Shown: one piece after another, positions 23,104 through 32,312 of the stretch
Numbering within the stretch: position 1 is the stretch's first letter
Layout: the number at the start of each line of letters is the position of its first letter
Source: Alteribacter aurantiacus DSM 18675
GTDB taxonomy: Bacteria > Bacillota > Bacilli > Bacillales > Salisediminibacteriaceae
NCBI RefSeq assembly: GCF_000429705.1
Contig: NZ_AUCJ01000011.1
Coordinates: 1 to 64,000, forward strand
Length of the DNA: 64,000 bases
Direction of reading: 5' to 3'
Notes under the pieces: model-generated
What the model was told of the DNA's origin: nothing
The model's database searches: none
Seen by the model: the letters and a program-made list of their open reading frames with translations, nothing else
Position numbers and translations under genes: made by a program

Positions 23104-24891
23104 TTAATACATGATTTCTTCTCTTGTATGTGTTTGATTCAAAAAGTCTTCATCAGGGTCAAAGTAGTCGTCAGTGTAATTGAACACAAATTCATCGGTT
23201 TCTTCATCAATGTATCCTGCACCCCAAGTCGGGTCCATTTCGATCCATTCACCGTCAACCTTCACTTCTATCCATGCGTGACGCTCGCGAGTCAAAAATC
23301 CGCTTCCTGCCATCCCCGCCACATAGTTTGCTTCCATATCAATCGCTCTGAGCAGGGCGACACCTAAGAAGGCATAATCTTGGCATACCCCTTTTTGAAG
23401 CTCTAAGGTTTTTACAGCACTATCATCCATTTCAAATAGACGATCATTAAACTTTTCCACATCGTATGCAATGTTCTCAGCTAAGTAATCGTAAACAGCT
23501 TTTGCTTTCTCCCGATCAACTGTAAGACCACTTGTAAGTTCATCGGCAAGAGACTGAATATCTTCATGGTCGGATTCAATCCCTCTCGAAGGAAGAAGGC
23601 TTCTTTCATCTTCCACGCCGGTTACTTCGTGAGTAAATTGCGCCACCCCACGGTACCTAAAAAAGCTTTCTTCATCGTCAGTAAGTTCAGGGACACTGAT
23701 TGTGATTACGTATTCTCCTTCACCAAAGCGAAGCCAGACATCACCGTCAAAGGAATAGTCGGTAACCGGAATATAATAAGTAGCTTCTTCCTCTCCTTCA
23801 TATTCCGTTGTTATGATCATCTGTTCAATCTCATCAGCTCCCGGGATCGATGAATCCAACTCCCCGGCAAATCGATACGTATTCTCTGTATGCTCAAGAG
23901 GGGTTGTAACCGTCGGTTGAGACAAGGTCACACCTCTTTCAAAATAGTCTATAAAAAGTTCTTTCCCTACAAATCGGTCATTCGAACGGTTGTCTACATA
24001 TAGAGTAGCTGCTTCATAGTACAACTCGTCTTCAGGATTAAACACTTTCAAAATGACTTCATGATAGGCCTCCCCAAAATAAAGAGGAATGTCACTCTGG
24101 AAGGAGCCATCTTCAATCTCTACCTTCACATCTTCACTTTCACCTGACCCTTCTCCCTTCACTTCAACTATCATGCTATGATCGTCTTCTGCCAAGGGCA
24201 ATTCTCCCGAAAGGACAAAGGTCCCGTCTGCCGTTATGATCCCTGTTTCCGGCTGAGTTATCATGAGTTGATGTGAAGCACCTGTGGAAGTAACCTCAAT
24301 GTCTCGAATCAATTCCTCTTCCACTTTCGTTACTACCAAATTAGACACATCATAAAACCGGTTGTCCTCTCCATCTGTGGTACTCGGTGCACGAACTACA
24401 ATTCGGTGCTCCCCCATACCTCCATGTAGAAAGAAGTCTTTTGTAAAAGACCCGTCCTCTTCAATTGCTACATAATGATCCATCGTATTGTCATAAGGCA
24501 AATCTTCGTCCCCACTGTACCTGACATTGACCCACAATTGATCACTTTGAAAGTCCGCTGTATGTTCGATCTGGCCTTCAATCGTGACTTGGTTGTGTGT
24601 CGCATAACGCTGATACACTGGGGAAGTTAGGGTAAGTCCGATCTCTTCAGCATAGCCGGTTAGGCTATGGACTTCTGTTTCTACGCCAACCTCTGCACTG
24701 AGTCTATCAATTTCTTCATCTAATACGTCCCCATCTAAGGCATCATTTTCGTTTGTTTCTTCTACAGCTTCTTCTGTTTCTGCTGCTTCATTTGCTTCTT
24801 CTTTAGATATCGTTTCCTCTTCATCCCCACAAGCTCCCAAAACAAGAAGGGATGCCATAAGTACCCACACATTTCTTTTTACAAATGCCAT
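23104..24891 (-). CDS. Lipoprotein with C-terminal transglutaminase-like domain
   Basis: A 595-residue exported protein. The signal ends in a lipobox (LLVLGAC, Cys21), followed by an acidic Glu-rich linker to about residue 70, then three or four beta-rich modules of about 100 residues each, and a transglutaminase-like domain (about 455-580). The thiol-protease triad is visible: Cys in LQKGVCQDYAFLGVALLRAI, His in RERHAWIEVKVDGEW and Asp in EMDPTWGAGY. Proteins of this class act as peptidases or cross-linkers at the cell surface. RBS placement and the convergent terminator support a single-gene unit. Substrate unknown. It is strongly acidic, as is common for exported proteins of salt-adapted Bacilli. 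Confidence 0.85.
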   Translation of the reverse strand: MAFVKRNVWVLMASLLVLGACGDEEETISKEEANEAAETEEAVEETNENDALDGDVLDEEIDRLSAEVGVETEVHSLTGYAEEIGLTLTSPVYQRYATHNQVTIEGQIEHTADFQSDQLWVNVRYSGDEDLPYDNTMDHYVAIEEDGSFTKDFFLHGGMGEHRIVVRAPSTTDGEDNRFYDVSNLVVTKVEEELIRDIEVTSTGASHQLMITQPETGIITADGTFVLSGELPLAEDDHSMIVEVKGEGSGESEDVKVEIEDGSFQSDIPLYFGEAYHEVILKVFNPEDELYYEAATLYVDNRSNDRFVGKELFIDYFERGVTLSQPTVTTPLEHTENTYRFAGELDSSIPGADEIEQMIITTEYEGEEEATYYIPVTDYSFDGDVWLRFGEGEYVITISVPELTDDEESFFRYRGVAQFTHEVTGVEDERSLLPSRGIESDHEDIQSLADELTSGLTVDREKAKAVYDYLAENIAYDVEKFNDRLFEMDDSAVKTLELQKGVCQDYAFLGVALLRAIDMEANYVAGMAGSGFLTRERHAWIEVKVDGEWIEMDPTWGAGYIDEETDEFVFNYTDDYFDPDEDFLNQTHTREEIMY

Positions 24892-25056
24892 CGTCCCACT
24901 CCATTATGTTGTTTTCGTTTATTTACTCCTTCTATTGTAAGGGGGATAGGCCTAGTTTTGTACCATCTTTTGGTTCATTTTTCCCATAATTTCCTTAGGA
25001 TAAGGAGTAAATGCAGAAGTGAACTTGGTCTGAGCTCAAGAAGAAAACACAAAAAA

Positions 25057-25201
25057 TAGAGGCTGGGACAGAAGTGTTTATTAAGAGTAGAAGTCCGAAC
25101 ACTGGTATGCGGTTCGAATAAACCGCTACTGAAATATACTCCGCTCTAGTAGCGAAATGTTCGCACTACTCTAAACACTTTCTTATATGTCTCAACCTCT
25201 A
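25057..25201. mobile_element. MITE-like element, internally deleted copy
   Basis: A 145-bp relative of the element at 21381-21619, inserted in the opposite orientation. Ends are TAGAGGCTGGGACAGAAGTG and, inverted, TTTCTTATATGTCTCAACCTCTA-type. It keeps the ends and parts of the flanks (GAAATATACTCCGC, CTCTAGTAGCGAA) but lacks the GC-rich core present in the long copy. Confidence 0.7.
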
Positions 25202-25207
25202 GTCATG

Positions 25208-26683
25208 TTATTTTGAGCTGTGCTGTTTAGCAGCTTCCAGGTAGGGAGTAATATCTACCTCAAGCTTTTCTGCGAGCGTTTTACCTAATTCTTCATCCGC
25301 TCGGTAGAAGTTGCACACGGCTCGAAGTACTGTTTCTTCGGCAACATCGCCTAAATCATTTACAATATTTTTAATCGTAGCTTCTTGTTCTTCTTTTGAA
25401 TAACGGCGCCACACTTGACCTGCTTGGCCGAAGTGATTTTTCTTTTCGATCGGCTGACGACCGGTTACCCCTTCAAGAGGTGCTCGATATTCAGACTGGG
25501 ATTTATCTTCTTTTGGCGTATCCTCATATCGGTTAGGCTCATAATTGATAGAATTCGTTTGCTGACCAATTGGCATGAAACCGTCACGCTGATTGTTATT
25601 TACTTTTGCAAACGGACAGTTAATTGGGAGCTGTAAATAGTTCGGTCCTACACGGTGGCGCTGTGTATCACTGTATGAGAACAATCGTCCTTGAAGCATT
25701 TTGTCCTCAGAAGGTTCGATTCCCGGCACTAAGACCCCAGGGTTAAACCCTACAGATTCCGTCTCAGCAAAAACGTTGTCCGGGTTCTTGTTTAACGTCA
25801 TCGTTCCTACATGATGATATGGGAAGTCTTCTTCAAACCAGTCTTTTGTTGCATCCAGTGGATTGAAGTCGTAATTATCGAGATCTTCCGGTGCTAAGAA
25901 TTGAACATACAGATCCCACTCAGGGAAATTACCCTCTTCTATCGCGTTGTAAAGATCAAGGCTTGCATGGTTGAACTCTTCTGCTTGAATATCCGCCGCT
26001 TCCTCTTCAGAAAGGTTTTTGATTCCTTCTTTCGGAACCCAACGAAGCTTCACATATGTCATGTTTCCAAATTCATTCACCCATTTAAAAGCATGTACAC
26101 TTGATCCTCTCATATTGCGGTAAGAAGCAGGAATTCCTTCATCGGACATTAGATGAAGCATCATGTTCGTTGATTCAGGACGTAGGCTCATAAAATCCCA
26201 ATAGCGGTCAGGGTCTTGTACATTTGTACGTGGGTCGGGCTTTAAGGCATGAACCATATCAGGGAACTTCATGGCATCACGAATAAAGAAAACAGGAAGG
26301 TTGTTTCCTACGAAGTCGTAGTTGCCTTCTTCTGTGTAAAATTTAACAGAAAACCCACGAGGATCTCGGAGTGTCTCCGGCGAATGATTGCCATGGATGA
26401 CCGTAGAGAAGCGAACGAATACAGGTGTTTCTTCCCCTTCATTTTGAAGGAATTTCGCTTTCGTATGACGCTTCATACTATTTTTCACTTTAAAGACACC
26501 ATGAGCTCCTGCACCACGAGCATGAACAACACGCTCAGGTACTCGCTCTCTATCAAAGTGAGCCAGCTTTTCGATTAATTGATAGTCTTCTAATAATGTA
26601 GGCCCATTTTGCCCAGCTGTTCGGGAGTTTTGGTTATCCTCAATGGGAACACCTTGATTTGTAGTCAATTTTTTATGATCCAT
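25208..26683 (-). CDS. katA: Monofunctional haem catalase
   Basis: A 491-residue clade 3-type small-subunit catalase that decomposes hydrogen peroxide in the cytosol. Active-site landmarks are RVVHARGAGAHG (distal His), VGNNLPVFFIRDAMKFPD (distal Asn region) and the haem-ligand segment RLFSYSDTQRHRVGPNY (proximal Tyr). The start at 26683 follows AAGGAGG; the longer frame from 26716 is excluded by that site. A PerR-type box lies 82 bases upstream, so peroxide induction is expected, as for B. subtilis katA. The gene ends 7 bases before the deleted MITE-like element and has no terminator of its own beyond it. Confidence 0.95.
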   Translation of the reverse strand: MDHKKLTTNQGVPIEDNQNSRTAGQNGPTLLEDYQLIEKLAHFDRERVPERVVHARGAGAHGVFKVKNSMKRHTKAKFLQNEGEETPVFVRFSTVIHGNHSPETLRDPRGFSVKFYTEEGNYDFVGNNLPVFFIRDAMKFPDMVHALKPDPRTNVQDPDRYWDFMSLRPESTNMMLHLMSDEGIPASYRNMRGSSVHAFKWVNEFGNMTYVKLRWVPKEGIKNLSEEEAADIQAEEFNHASLDLYNAIEEGNFPEWDLYVQFLAPEDLDNYDFNPLDATKDWFEEDFPYHHVGTMTLNKNPDNVFAETESVGFNPGVLVPGIEPSEDKMLQGRLFSYSDTQRHRVGPNYLQLPINCPFAKVNNNQRDGFMPIGQQTNSINYEPNRYEDTPKEDKSQSEYRAPLEGVTGRQPIEKKNHFGQAGQVWRRYSKEEQEATIKNIVNDLGDVAEETVLRAVCNFYRADEELGKTLAEKLEVDITPYLEAAKQHSSK

Positions 26684-26764
26684 AATGGATTGCCTCCTTA
26701 AATAGTGTAAACCCACACGCGCTACCTAAAGTGGGTAACTAGTTTAATTAAAATTACTTTTTAA

Positions 26765-26779
26765 TTATAATTATTTTAA
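26765..26779. promoter_or_regulatory. PerR box upstream of katA
   Basis: TTATAATTATTTTAA matches the PerR/Fur-family box TTATAATNATTATAA at 14 of 15 positions and lies in the very AT-rich katA promoter region. Confidence 0.7.
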
Positions 26780-26900
26780 TTTAATAATGCTAATCATATG
26801 CTCAAAATCAATCGCACGTAATCCAATTCATTAACCAGAACACACTTCTCTCTTTCCTTCTTTCCAGCACGTTCAAACTAAATCCCGTTTTCTACTGAAT

Positions 26901-26930
26901 AAAAAAACCCCGGAGAGCAGCTCTCCGGGG
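26901..26930 (-). terminator. Terminator after the EEP-family gene
   Basis: CCCCGGAGAG pairs perfectly with CTCTCCGGGG around a 3-base loop; seven T follow on the minus strand. Confidence 0.9.
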
Positions 26931-26940
26931 CACACATGGT

Positions 26941-27747
26941 TTAGCTTTTTGGCAGAGGGGACTCCAAGATCACTTCAACACCGAAGTGATCGGAGACGAC
27001 AGGCTTGTTTTTACTGTTAAAAATGACATTCGAACCATGAACAGGTAACGAGATGTTGGAGAAAATGTAGTCGATGCGAAGACCCTTTTCATTTCCATCC
27101 CATCCGGCAATGTCACCCACAACGGTCGTTCCGTCATCTGTAGCCATGGCCAAAGTGTACGTATCCACCAGTTCTTTTGATAGAAGGTAATCGTACCCTT
27201 CTCCTTCTTTACCTGCATCATTATTGAAGTCACCAAGGAGGAAGTACACCTCGTGGTTACCGGCTTTTTTTACGAGCCGGTCCACTTGGTCTTTATAGCT
27301 CTCTTCTTCGTCATCCCACCAGCCGAGGTGGCAGGAATAAAACGTCATTTCTTTTTCAAGGTAGCGGATCGTTGCCCCTACTACTTTTCTTGTTTTCCAA
27401 AAAGACGTATCTTCACTCTTTGTAATATAAAAGCTTTCGGTTGAGACAACCGGGTGCTTCGTTAAAATCGCAAGGCCTTCCTCGTACACGTCGTAACCAA
27501 GGTGGGCCACATCCCACACCATGGAATAACGATCGTTCCCTCTTTTTTTTAACTCTTCTACCAACACATAGGCAAAATTGTCGTCTTTCACACCACCATA
27601 AAGTTCGGTAGAATCCACGTGCTGACTTACTTCTTGAAGGGCAATCACATCGTAGTCATTTTCATCAATCACTTGTGCGATCGTCCTGATTTTTTCCCAC
27701 TGGTTCTCTTCCTGCCATGAATGACAGTTGAGAGTCAATAGCTTCAT
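26941..27747 (-). CDS. Endonuclease/exonuclease/phosphatase-family hydrolase
   Basis: A 268-residue metal-dependent hydrolase of the EEP superfamily (DNase I/sphingomyelinase fold). All key motifs are present: LTLNCHSW near the start, DVIALQEVSQ (metal-binding Glu), YSCHLGWW, LLGDFNNDAG (Asp-Asn), RIDYIFSN and the final VSDHFGVEV (Asp-His). No signal peptide, so it acts in the cytosol. The gene lies 6 bases after the stop of the EIICB gene, in one operon ending at the terminator beyond. That association suggests a phosphatase or nuclease role tied to sugar uptake; the actual substrate is not known. Confidence 0.85.
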   Translation of the reverse strand: MKLLTLNCHSWQEENQWEKIRTIAQVIDENDYDVIALQEVSQHVDSTELYGGVKDDNFAYVLVEELKKRGNDRYSMVWDVAHLGYDVYEEGLAILTKHPVVSTESFYITKSEDTSFWKTRKVVGATIRYLEKEMTFYSCHLGWWDDEEESYKDQVDRLVKKAGNHEVYFLLGDFNNDAGKEGEGYDYLLSKELVDTYTLAMATDDGTTVVGDIAGWDGNEKGLRIDYIFSNISLPVHGSNVIFNSKNKPVVSDHFGVEVILESPLPKS

Positions 27748-27753
27748 AGATTA

Positions 27754-29421
27754 TTACGCTCCTAGTCGATCTTGAATATCAGATTTCAATACATCGGCTT
27801 TTGGTCCGTAAATCGCTTGAACACCGCGGTTCTTACGAATTAAACCAAGAGCACCGTTCTTTTTCCAATCCCCTTCATCTGCAACTTTCTCAAGATCTTT
27901 TACCGTTACACGAAGGCGAGTCATACATGCATCTACATCTTCAATGTTATCACGACCACCGAGAAGTGCAATCACTTGTGCGGCTTGACTGTTATCATCT
28001 CCGTCACTACCTTTATCTTGAGCGTCCGTTTGTCCTTCTTCACCGTTGTCAATGTAGTTCCCATTACGCCCTGGTGTTGGAAGGTTGAACTTCTTAATCA
28101 TAAAGGTTGCGACACCGTAGTTTAGAGCAAAGAACACGGCACATGTAATCACAAAGTTAAACAAGTCTCGTCCGATACCTGCATTAATCATAAGCGGGGT
28201 ACGAGTGAGAAGCTCAATGATCCCGAATGAGTGAACACGAAGGTCAATTAAATCTACTACAGCAAACGCCATTCCTGTCATAACAGCGTAAATAATATAA
28301 AGTACAGGAGCTGCAAACATAAACATGAATTCAATCGGCTCTGTTACACCTGTCAAGAATACAGCAAGACCCGCTGATAAGAAAACAGATTTGTATTTCA
28401 CTTTTTTATCTTCATCCACATTTTTATACATGGCATAAGCAATACCAATCAGAGCTGCAGTCGATGTAATAACTTGCCCTGCTTTAAAACGAGCTGGTGC
28501 TACGTCTTCTTTCAAGTCGTTGTATGCTTCCATATCCCCTTGAGCTAACCAGTTGTTAAGGTCTGTAATCCAAGCTAACCAAAGAGGGTCTTGTCCGGCT
28601 ACGATACGACCGGCTGCTTCTCCGGTTTGAATCATATACGTTCCACCAAGCTCCGTGTAGTTCATCGGAACGGTAAGCATATGGTGAAGTCCGAATGGCA
28701 AGAGAAGTCTCTCTAGTGCACCAAAGATAAACGGTGCGATAACTGGCGCTGTATCACGAGAAGTTGCGATCCATTCACCAAAGTTATTAAGAGCTGTTTG
28801 AATCATCGGCCATACGAGTGACAAGAGGAACGCCACGAATACAGAACCTACAATTACGGTAAAGGGTACGAAACGTTTACCGTTAAAGAAGGCCAACGCT
28901 TGTGGCAAACGATCAAAATTATAGAAACGGTTAAAAAGTGCTGCTCCTAAGAAACCGGATACGATCCCGATAAATACACCCATGTTAAGGGCAGGAGCTC
29001 CTAATACACTAATGAAATAGTCAGATACGACAAGTTCACTACCAAACATTGTTTGAACTGTTGCTTCAGGGTCGTTTAACATTCCTTCGTTAACCCCGAA
29101 AATCGCACCGGTAATTCTGTTCATTAAAATAAAGGCAATCAATGCTGCAAAAGCACCGCCGGCTCTCTCTTTCGCCCACGAGCCACCGATGGCTACCGCG
29201 AATAAGATATGGAGGTTCGTAATGATAGCCCAACCGATATCTTCCATAATCCGTGCAACCGCTTGCAGTAAAGCTAAATCAATATCGATCATGGCAAGCG
29301 CTTTACCAAGTGAAATCATAATACCTGCTGCAGGCATTACCGCAACTACTACTAATAAAGCTTTTCCGAACTTTTGCCAGAAATCAAAGGATAAAATTGG
29401 CATGTTTTTGAGTTTGTCCAT
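27754..29421 (-). CDS. PTS EIICB component, glucose/maltose family
   Basis: A 555-residue sugar permease with domain order IIC-IIB. The IIC part (10-430) has about ten helices and family motifs FGLHHMLTVPMNYTELGG and FLTGVTEPIEFMFMFAAP; after an acidic Gly/Asp linker the IIB domain (475-555) carries the phosphorylation Cys in DVDACMTRLRVTV. It resembles PtsG and MalP/MalX-type transporters; no IIA domain is present. ATG 29421 is preferred since AAAGGTGAG precedes it. A LacI-type operator or cre lies about 65-80 bases upstream. It is co-transcribed with the hydrolase that follows. Whether the sugar is glucose or a maltose-like alpha-glucoside is not settled. Confidence 0.85.
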   Translation of the reverse strand: MDKLKNMPILSFDFWQKFGKALLVVVAVMPAAGIMISLGKALAMIDIDLALLQAVARIMEDIGWAIITNLHILFAVAIGGSWAKERAGGAFAALIAFILMNRITGAIFGVNEGMLNDPEATVQTMFGSELVVSDYFISVLGAPALNMGVFIGIVSGFLGAALFNRFYNFDRLPQALAFFNGKRFVPFTVIVGSVFVAFLLSLVWPMIQTALNNFGEWIATSRDTAPVIAPFIFGALERLLLPFGLHHMLTVPMNYTELGGTYMIQTGEAAGRIVAGQDPLWLAWITDLNNWLAQGDMEAYNDLKEDVAPARFKAGQVITSTAALIGIAYAMYKNVDEDKKVKYKSVFLSAGLAVFLTGVTEPIEFMFMFAAPVLYIIYAVMTGMAFAVVDLIDLRVHSFGIIELLTRTPLMINAGIGRDLFNFVITCAVFFALNYGVATFMIKKFNLPTPGRNGNYIDNGEEGQTDAQDKGSDGDDNSQAAQVIALLGGRDNIEDVDACMTRLRVTVKDLEKVADEGDWKKNGALGLIRKNRGVQAIYGPKADVLKSDIQDRLGA

Positions 29422-29486
29422 TGTACGTCTCACCTTTCTGGATGACTGAATCTTTTGTATTGGAATTCTTTGAATCGTTAGTTATG

Positions 29487-29500
29487 TGCAAGCGTTTGCA
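29487..29500. promoter_or_regulatory. cre or LacI-family operator upstream of EIICB
   Basis: TGCAAGCGTTTGCA resembles both the CcpA cre pattern and MalR-type operators (GCAAACGTTTGC). It lies in the promoter region of the EIICB gene. Confidence 0.6.
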
Positions 29501-29604
29501 CTTAATGTATATACTTATGGTAAAGGAAGTGCTTTCAAAATGCAAGTGGGTAATTTAGGGGATTTTCATTTGCAGTGTTAGGACGAGTTTGTCCGGTCAT
29601 TCTA

Positions 29605-29643
29605 TTAAAAAATCCCTGTTCGAATAAAACTCGAACAGGGATT
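29605..29643 (-). terminator. Terminator after the MATE gene
   Basis: AATCCCTGTTCGA (29611-29623) pairs perfectly with TCGAACAGGGATT (29631-29643); a T-run follows on the minus strand. Confidence 0.85.
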
Positions 29644-29651
29644 CTTTTTGC

Positions 29652-31046
29652 TTAAGATGAAACAGCTTCTTTCTCCAATACCGGCAGATCATCTTCTTTC
29701 GTTCGTATAAGAAAGAGTCGTCGATCCCGATACAAAAGAGCAGCTGATAGAATGAATGCCAGTACATCTGCTATAGGAAATGCCAGCCACACTCCTGCTA
29801 CACCGAAAAAGTGAGGCAAGATAAGAACGAGAGGGATTAAAAACAACACCTGTCTTGCCATAGATAAAACGAGAGCCTCTTTCGCTTTCCCAAGCGCTTG
29901 ATACAGACCGCCACTCACCACTTGCACCCCGATTAAAACCGCTGCGGCAAACATGATTCGCATACCTTCTGCTCCAGCTTCAATCGTAGCAGCATCGGTT
30001 GTAAAGATCCGCATAAACCAATGAGGGAACACCATCACCACTATGAAGACCATCACTGAAAATACCGTTACTACTTTTAGTCCAAGCCAGATCGTATCTT
30101 TTAATCTACCATACTGCTTGGCACCGAAATTATAGCCAATGATCGGCTGCATTCCCTGAAGAATCCCCATCATTGGCATGAGGGTAAACATGGCTACACG
30201 TTGAACGATGCCAAAGACGCCTACGTGAAAATCAGTACCAAAGCGTAGCAACATAGCATTGATAGCAATCATCATCACACTACCTGCAACTTGACGAACA
30301 AGAGCCGGCATACCAATAATGGTCACTTCTTTGATGACACTGTAAACAGGTTTAAAGTCGGATAAGGACGGCGTTAACGTACTTTTTCCTAACATAAAGT
30401 AGCGAATCACCAAGATTGAAATGGACGCTTGTGAAATGACAGTCGCAATCGCTGCACCTTGTACCCCCATATCCAACCATACGATAAAAACGGGATCGAG
30501 GAGAATGTTAAGTACAGATGGAATAATCATCGTCATCATGGCAAAACGGGCGTTACCTTCAGATCGGATGATGGCGTTCGTTGTGAACGCAAAGGAAAAG
30601 AAAATCGTTCCGAGCATGATCGGAAACATATAATCCATTGCATATCCAAGCGTTTCCGGCGTGGCCCCGAATAAAGACAATAACGGCTCGAGGTACGTGA
30701 ACGCACCGATAAAGGCAAAGGCACTAAATAGGATGATCATCGTCAAAATGTTACCAAATACCCGATTTGCCTCGTGCCCTCGCCCTTCACCAAGGCGCCT
30801 GGAAATAACGGAAGCTCCACCGATACCTACAGCAGCGGCTACGGCCATAATAATAAGCATCACCGGAAAGGCAATCGTTACACCGGCAACCCCTTCAATC
30901 CCTACAAACCACGATATGAATATCGTATCTACAAGGTTGTAAAGAGCCATGACGAACATTCCGATCATCGCTGGGATTGATAAGTTTTTAAGTAGCTTCG
31001 GAATCGGTTCCGTCCCGAGGCGTTTACTCTGTTCTTTTTGCGTCAT
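29652..31046 (-). CDS. MATE-family efflux transporter
   Basis: A 464-residue membrane antiporter of the MATE family with about twelve helices in two related halves. N-terminal motif LGTEPIPKLLKNLSIPAMIG, ASVISRRLGEGRGHEANRVFG between helices 2 and 3, and the second-half MQPIIGYNFGAKQYGRLKD are all typical. It would export cationic drugs or metabolites using Na+ or H+. The start overlaps the upstream marR-like gene by 23 bases, with GAGGTGA before the ATG, so the two form an operon and the regulator likely controls this pump. A strong terminator follows. Confidence 0.9.
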   Translation of the reverse strand: MTQKEQSKRLGTEPIPKLLKNLSIPAMIGMFVMALYNLVDTIFISWFVGIEGVAGVTIAFPVMLIIMAVAAAVGIGGASVISRRLGEGRGHEANRVFGNILTMIILFSAFAFIGAFTYLEPLLSLFGATPETLGYAMDYMFPIMLGTIFFSFAFTTNAIIRSEGNARFAMMTMIIPSVLNILLDPVFIVWLDMGVQGAAIATVISQASISILVIRYFMLGKSTLTPSLSDFKPVYSVIKEVTIIGMPALVRQVAGSVMMIAINAMLLRFGTDFHVGVFGIVQRVAMFTLMPMMGILQGMQPIIGYNFGAKQYGRLKDTIWLGLKVVTVFSVMVFIVVMVFPHWFMRIFTTDAATIEAGAEGMRIMFAAAVLIGVQVVSGGLYQALGKAKEALVLSMARQVLFLIPLVLILPHFFGVAGVWLAFPIADVLAFILSAALLYRDRRLFLIRTKEDDLPVLEKEAVSS

Positions 31047-31494
31047 TCGTAATCACCTCTTTCTTTCCTTCGTTAAAACTACGTTGAAGTTTTTTCAACC
31101 AAGAGATGAGGAGCTTTTGCTCTTCGTCTGACATTTCACTTGTTAGATCTTCTTCAAGCTCATTAATGATTCTCCATATTTTCTGTTCGTTTACACGGCC
31201 TTTTTCAGTGAGCTCAATCACCTTTGTTCGACGGTCCTCCGTGCTGTCTTTTTTTATGATTAACTCCTGCTTTAGCATAGAATCCACAATCCCGTTCATG
31301 GTCGACCCTTTTACGTAAAGCATTTTCTGAAGTTCAGATTGCGTTCGCTCTCCTTGGTCAAAAAGGATAAAAAGGACTTTCGCTTGAGACATGGTTAACC
31401 CAAGCTCAGAGAGTCGTTCGTTGTATCGGTTTTTTAAGAAATGTGAAACCAAGTTCACGTGATGTCCCACTAATTGGTCAAACTTCCTAAGCAT
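31024..31494 (-). CDS. MarR-family regulator of the MATE pump
   Basis: A 156-residue winged-helix regulator: helix-turn-helix region LTMSQAKVLFILFDQGERTQ then SELQKMLYVKGSTMNGIVDS, and a wing ending in DSTEDRRTKVIELTEKG. MarR proteins usually bind their own promoter and release it on binding a phenolic or drug ligand. The gene overlaps the MATE gene by 23 bases. A TTAGT/ACTAA palindrome about 70 bases upstream is a candidate operator. Ligand unknown. Confidence 0.9.
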   Translation of the reverse strand: MLRKFDQLVGHHVNLVSHFLKNRYNERLSELGLTMSQAKVLFILFDQGERTQSELQKMLYVKGSTMNGIVDSMLKQELIIKKDSTEDRRTKVIELTEKGRVNEQKIWRIINELEEDLTSEMSDEEQKLLISWLKKLQRSFNEGKKEVITNDAKRTE

Positions 31495-31563
31495 TTAATT
31501 AGCCCCCTAAGTATTATGTAGTTTATTTAACCATATTTATCGGATAATATCTATATATAATTG

Positions 31564-31575
31564 TTAGTTGACTAA
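31564..31575. promoter_or_regulatory. Candidate MarR-type operator
   Basis: TTAGTTGACTAA, two 5-base inverted arms (TTAGT/ACTAA), lies between the divergent marR-like and yusW-like genes. Confidence 0.4.
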
Positions 31576-31673
31576 TATTCCGATTCAAGAAATAAATCTA
31601 TCATTGTTTACCGCTTTTTTTATAGGGGTAAAATGAGTTTGTAAATATCTTCAAGTACACTGGAGGAAAGAAT

Positions 31674-32201
31674 ATGAAAAAATTTGCACTTTCACTAACA
31701 ACAATAGCACTAGCAATTGGCTTAGTGGCTTGTGGAACAGCTGATGATAACATGGATGATAATGGTACGACTGGTGACAACGGATCAGATGATATGGACG
31801 ATGATCTCGGCGAAGATGATGAGCTCGACAACGATGACATGGACGATGAAGCTGGAGACAACGGATCAGATGACTGGTACGAAGACCTTGCATTTTATGA
31901 CTTTGAGCTAGAAGTCGAGTATAGTGATGGTAGTTATGAAGCTGAATACGAGTACAACGATGGATATCCTGAAGCTGAAATTGAAGATACTCGTGCGGAT
32001 GTGAATATTGAGATGTCTGGACAAGAAGCGCTCGATGAGATGGAAGGACCTCTTACAAGCTTAGACATTTCAAGTGACATGTCTGATGATGAGATTCGGG
32101 ATGCCGTTATGGATGCCTTTAGCCTCGATGAAGGTTATGAGGAGTTTGAAGTAGAGATCGATTTCTTTGACGAAGACGATGTTGAAGTGGAAGATGAGTA
32201 A
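31674..32201 (+). CDS. YusW-like acidic lipoprotein, copy 1
   Basis: A 175-residue lipoprotein: signal MKKFALSLTTIALAIGLVAC (lipobox Cys20), an extremely acidic Asp/Glu/Asn/Gly linker (21-65), then a YusW-like domain of about 100 residues beginning DDWYEDLAFYDFELEVEYSD and including MSDDEIRDAVMDAFSLDEGY. The fold is a small surface domain of unknown function. A closely related protein lies at 58070-58666 with the same architecture (WYEDLNFIDFQLD, MSEDEIRDAAVEAF). GGAGG precedes the ATG. The linker codons are repetitive GAT/GAC/GAA. Confidence 0.8.
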   Translation: MKKFALSLTTIALAIGLVACGTADDNMDDNGTTGDNGSDDMDDDLGEDDELDNDDMDDEAGDNGSDDWYEDLAFYDFELEVEYSDGSYEAEYEYNDGYPEAEIEDTRADVNIEMSGQEALDEMEGPLTSLDISSDMSDDEIRDAVMDAFSLDEGYEEFEVEIDFFDEDDVEVEDE

Positions 32202-32312
32202 ATAGTAAAAACCGGTCGGGCGCTCCTTGTGTCCGACTTTCTCCTATTGGATGAAATCTTCCAACACGTATGCCATACTAGAGGGAATTCTTTAAAGTAA
32301 GGAGCGTTTCAC

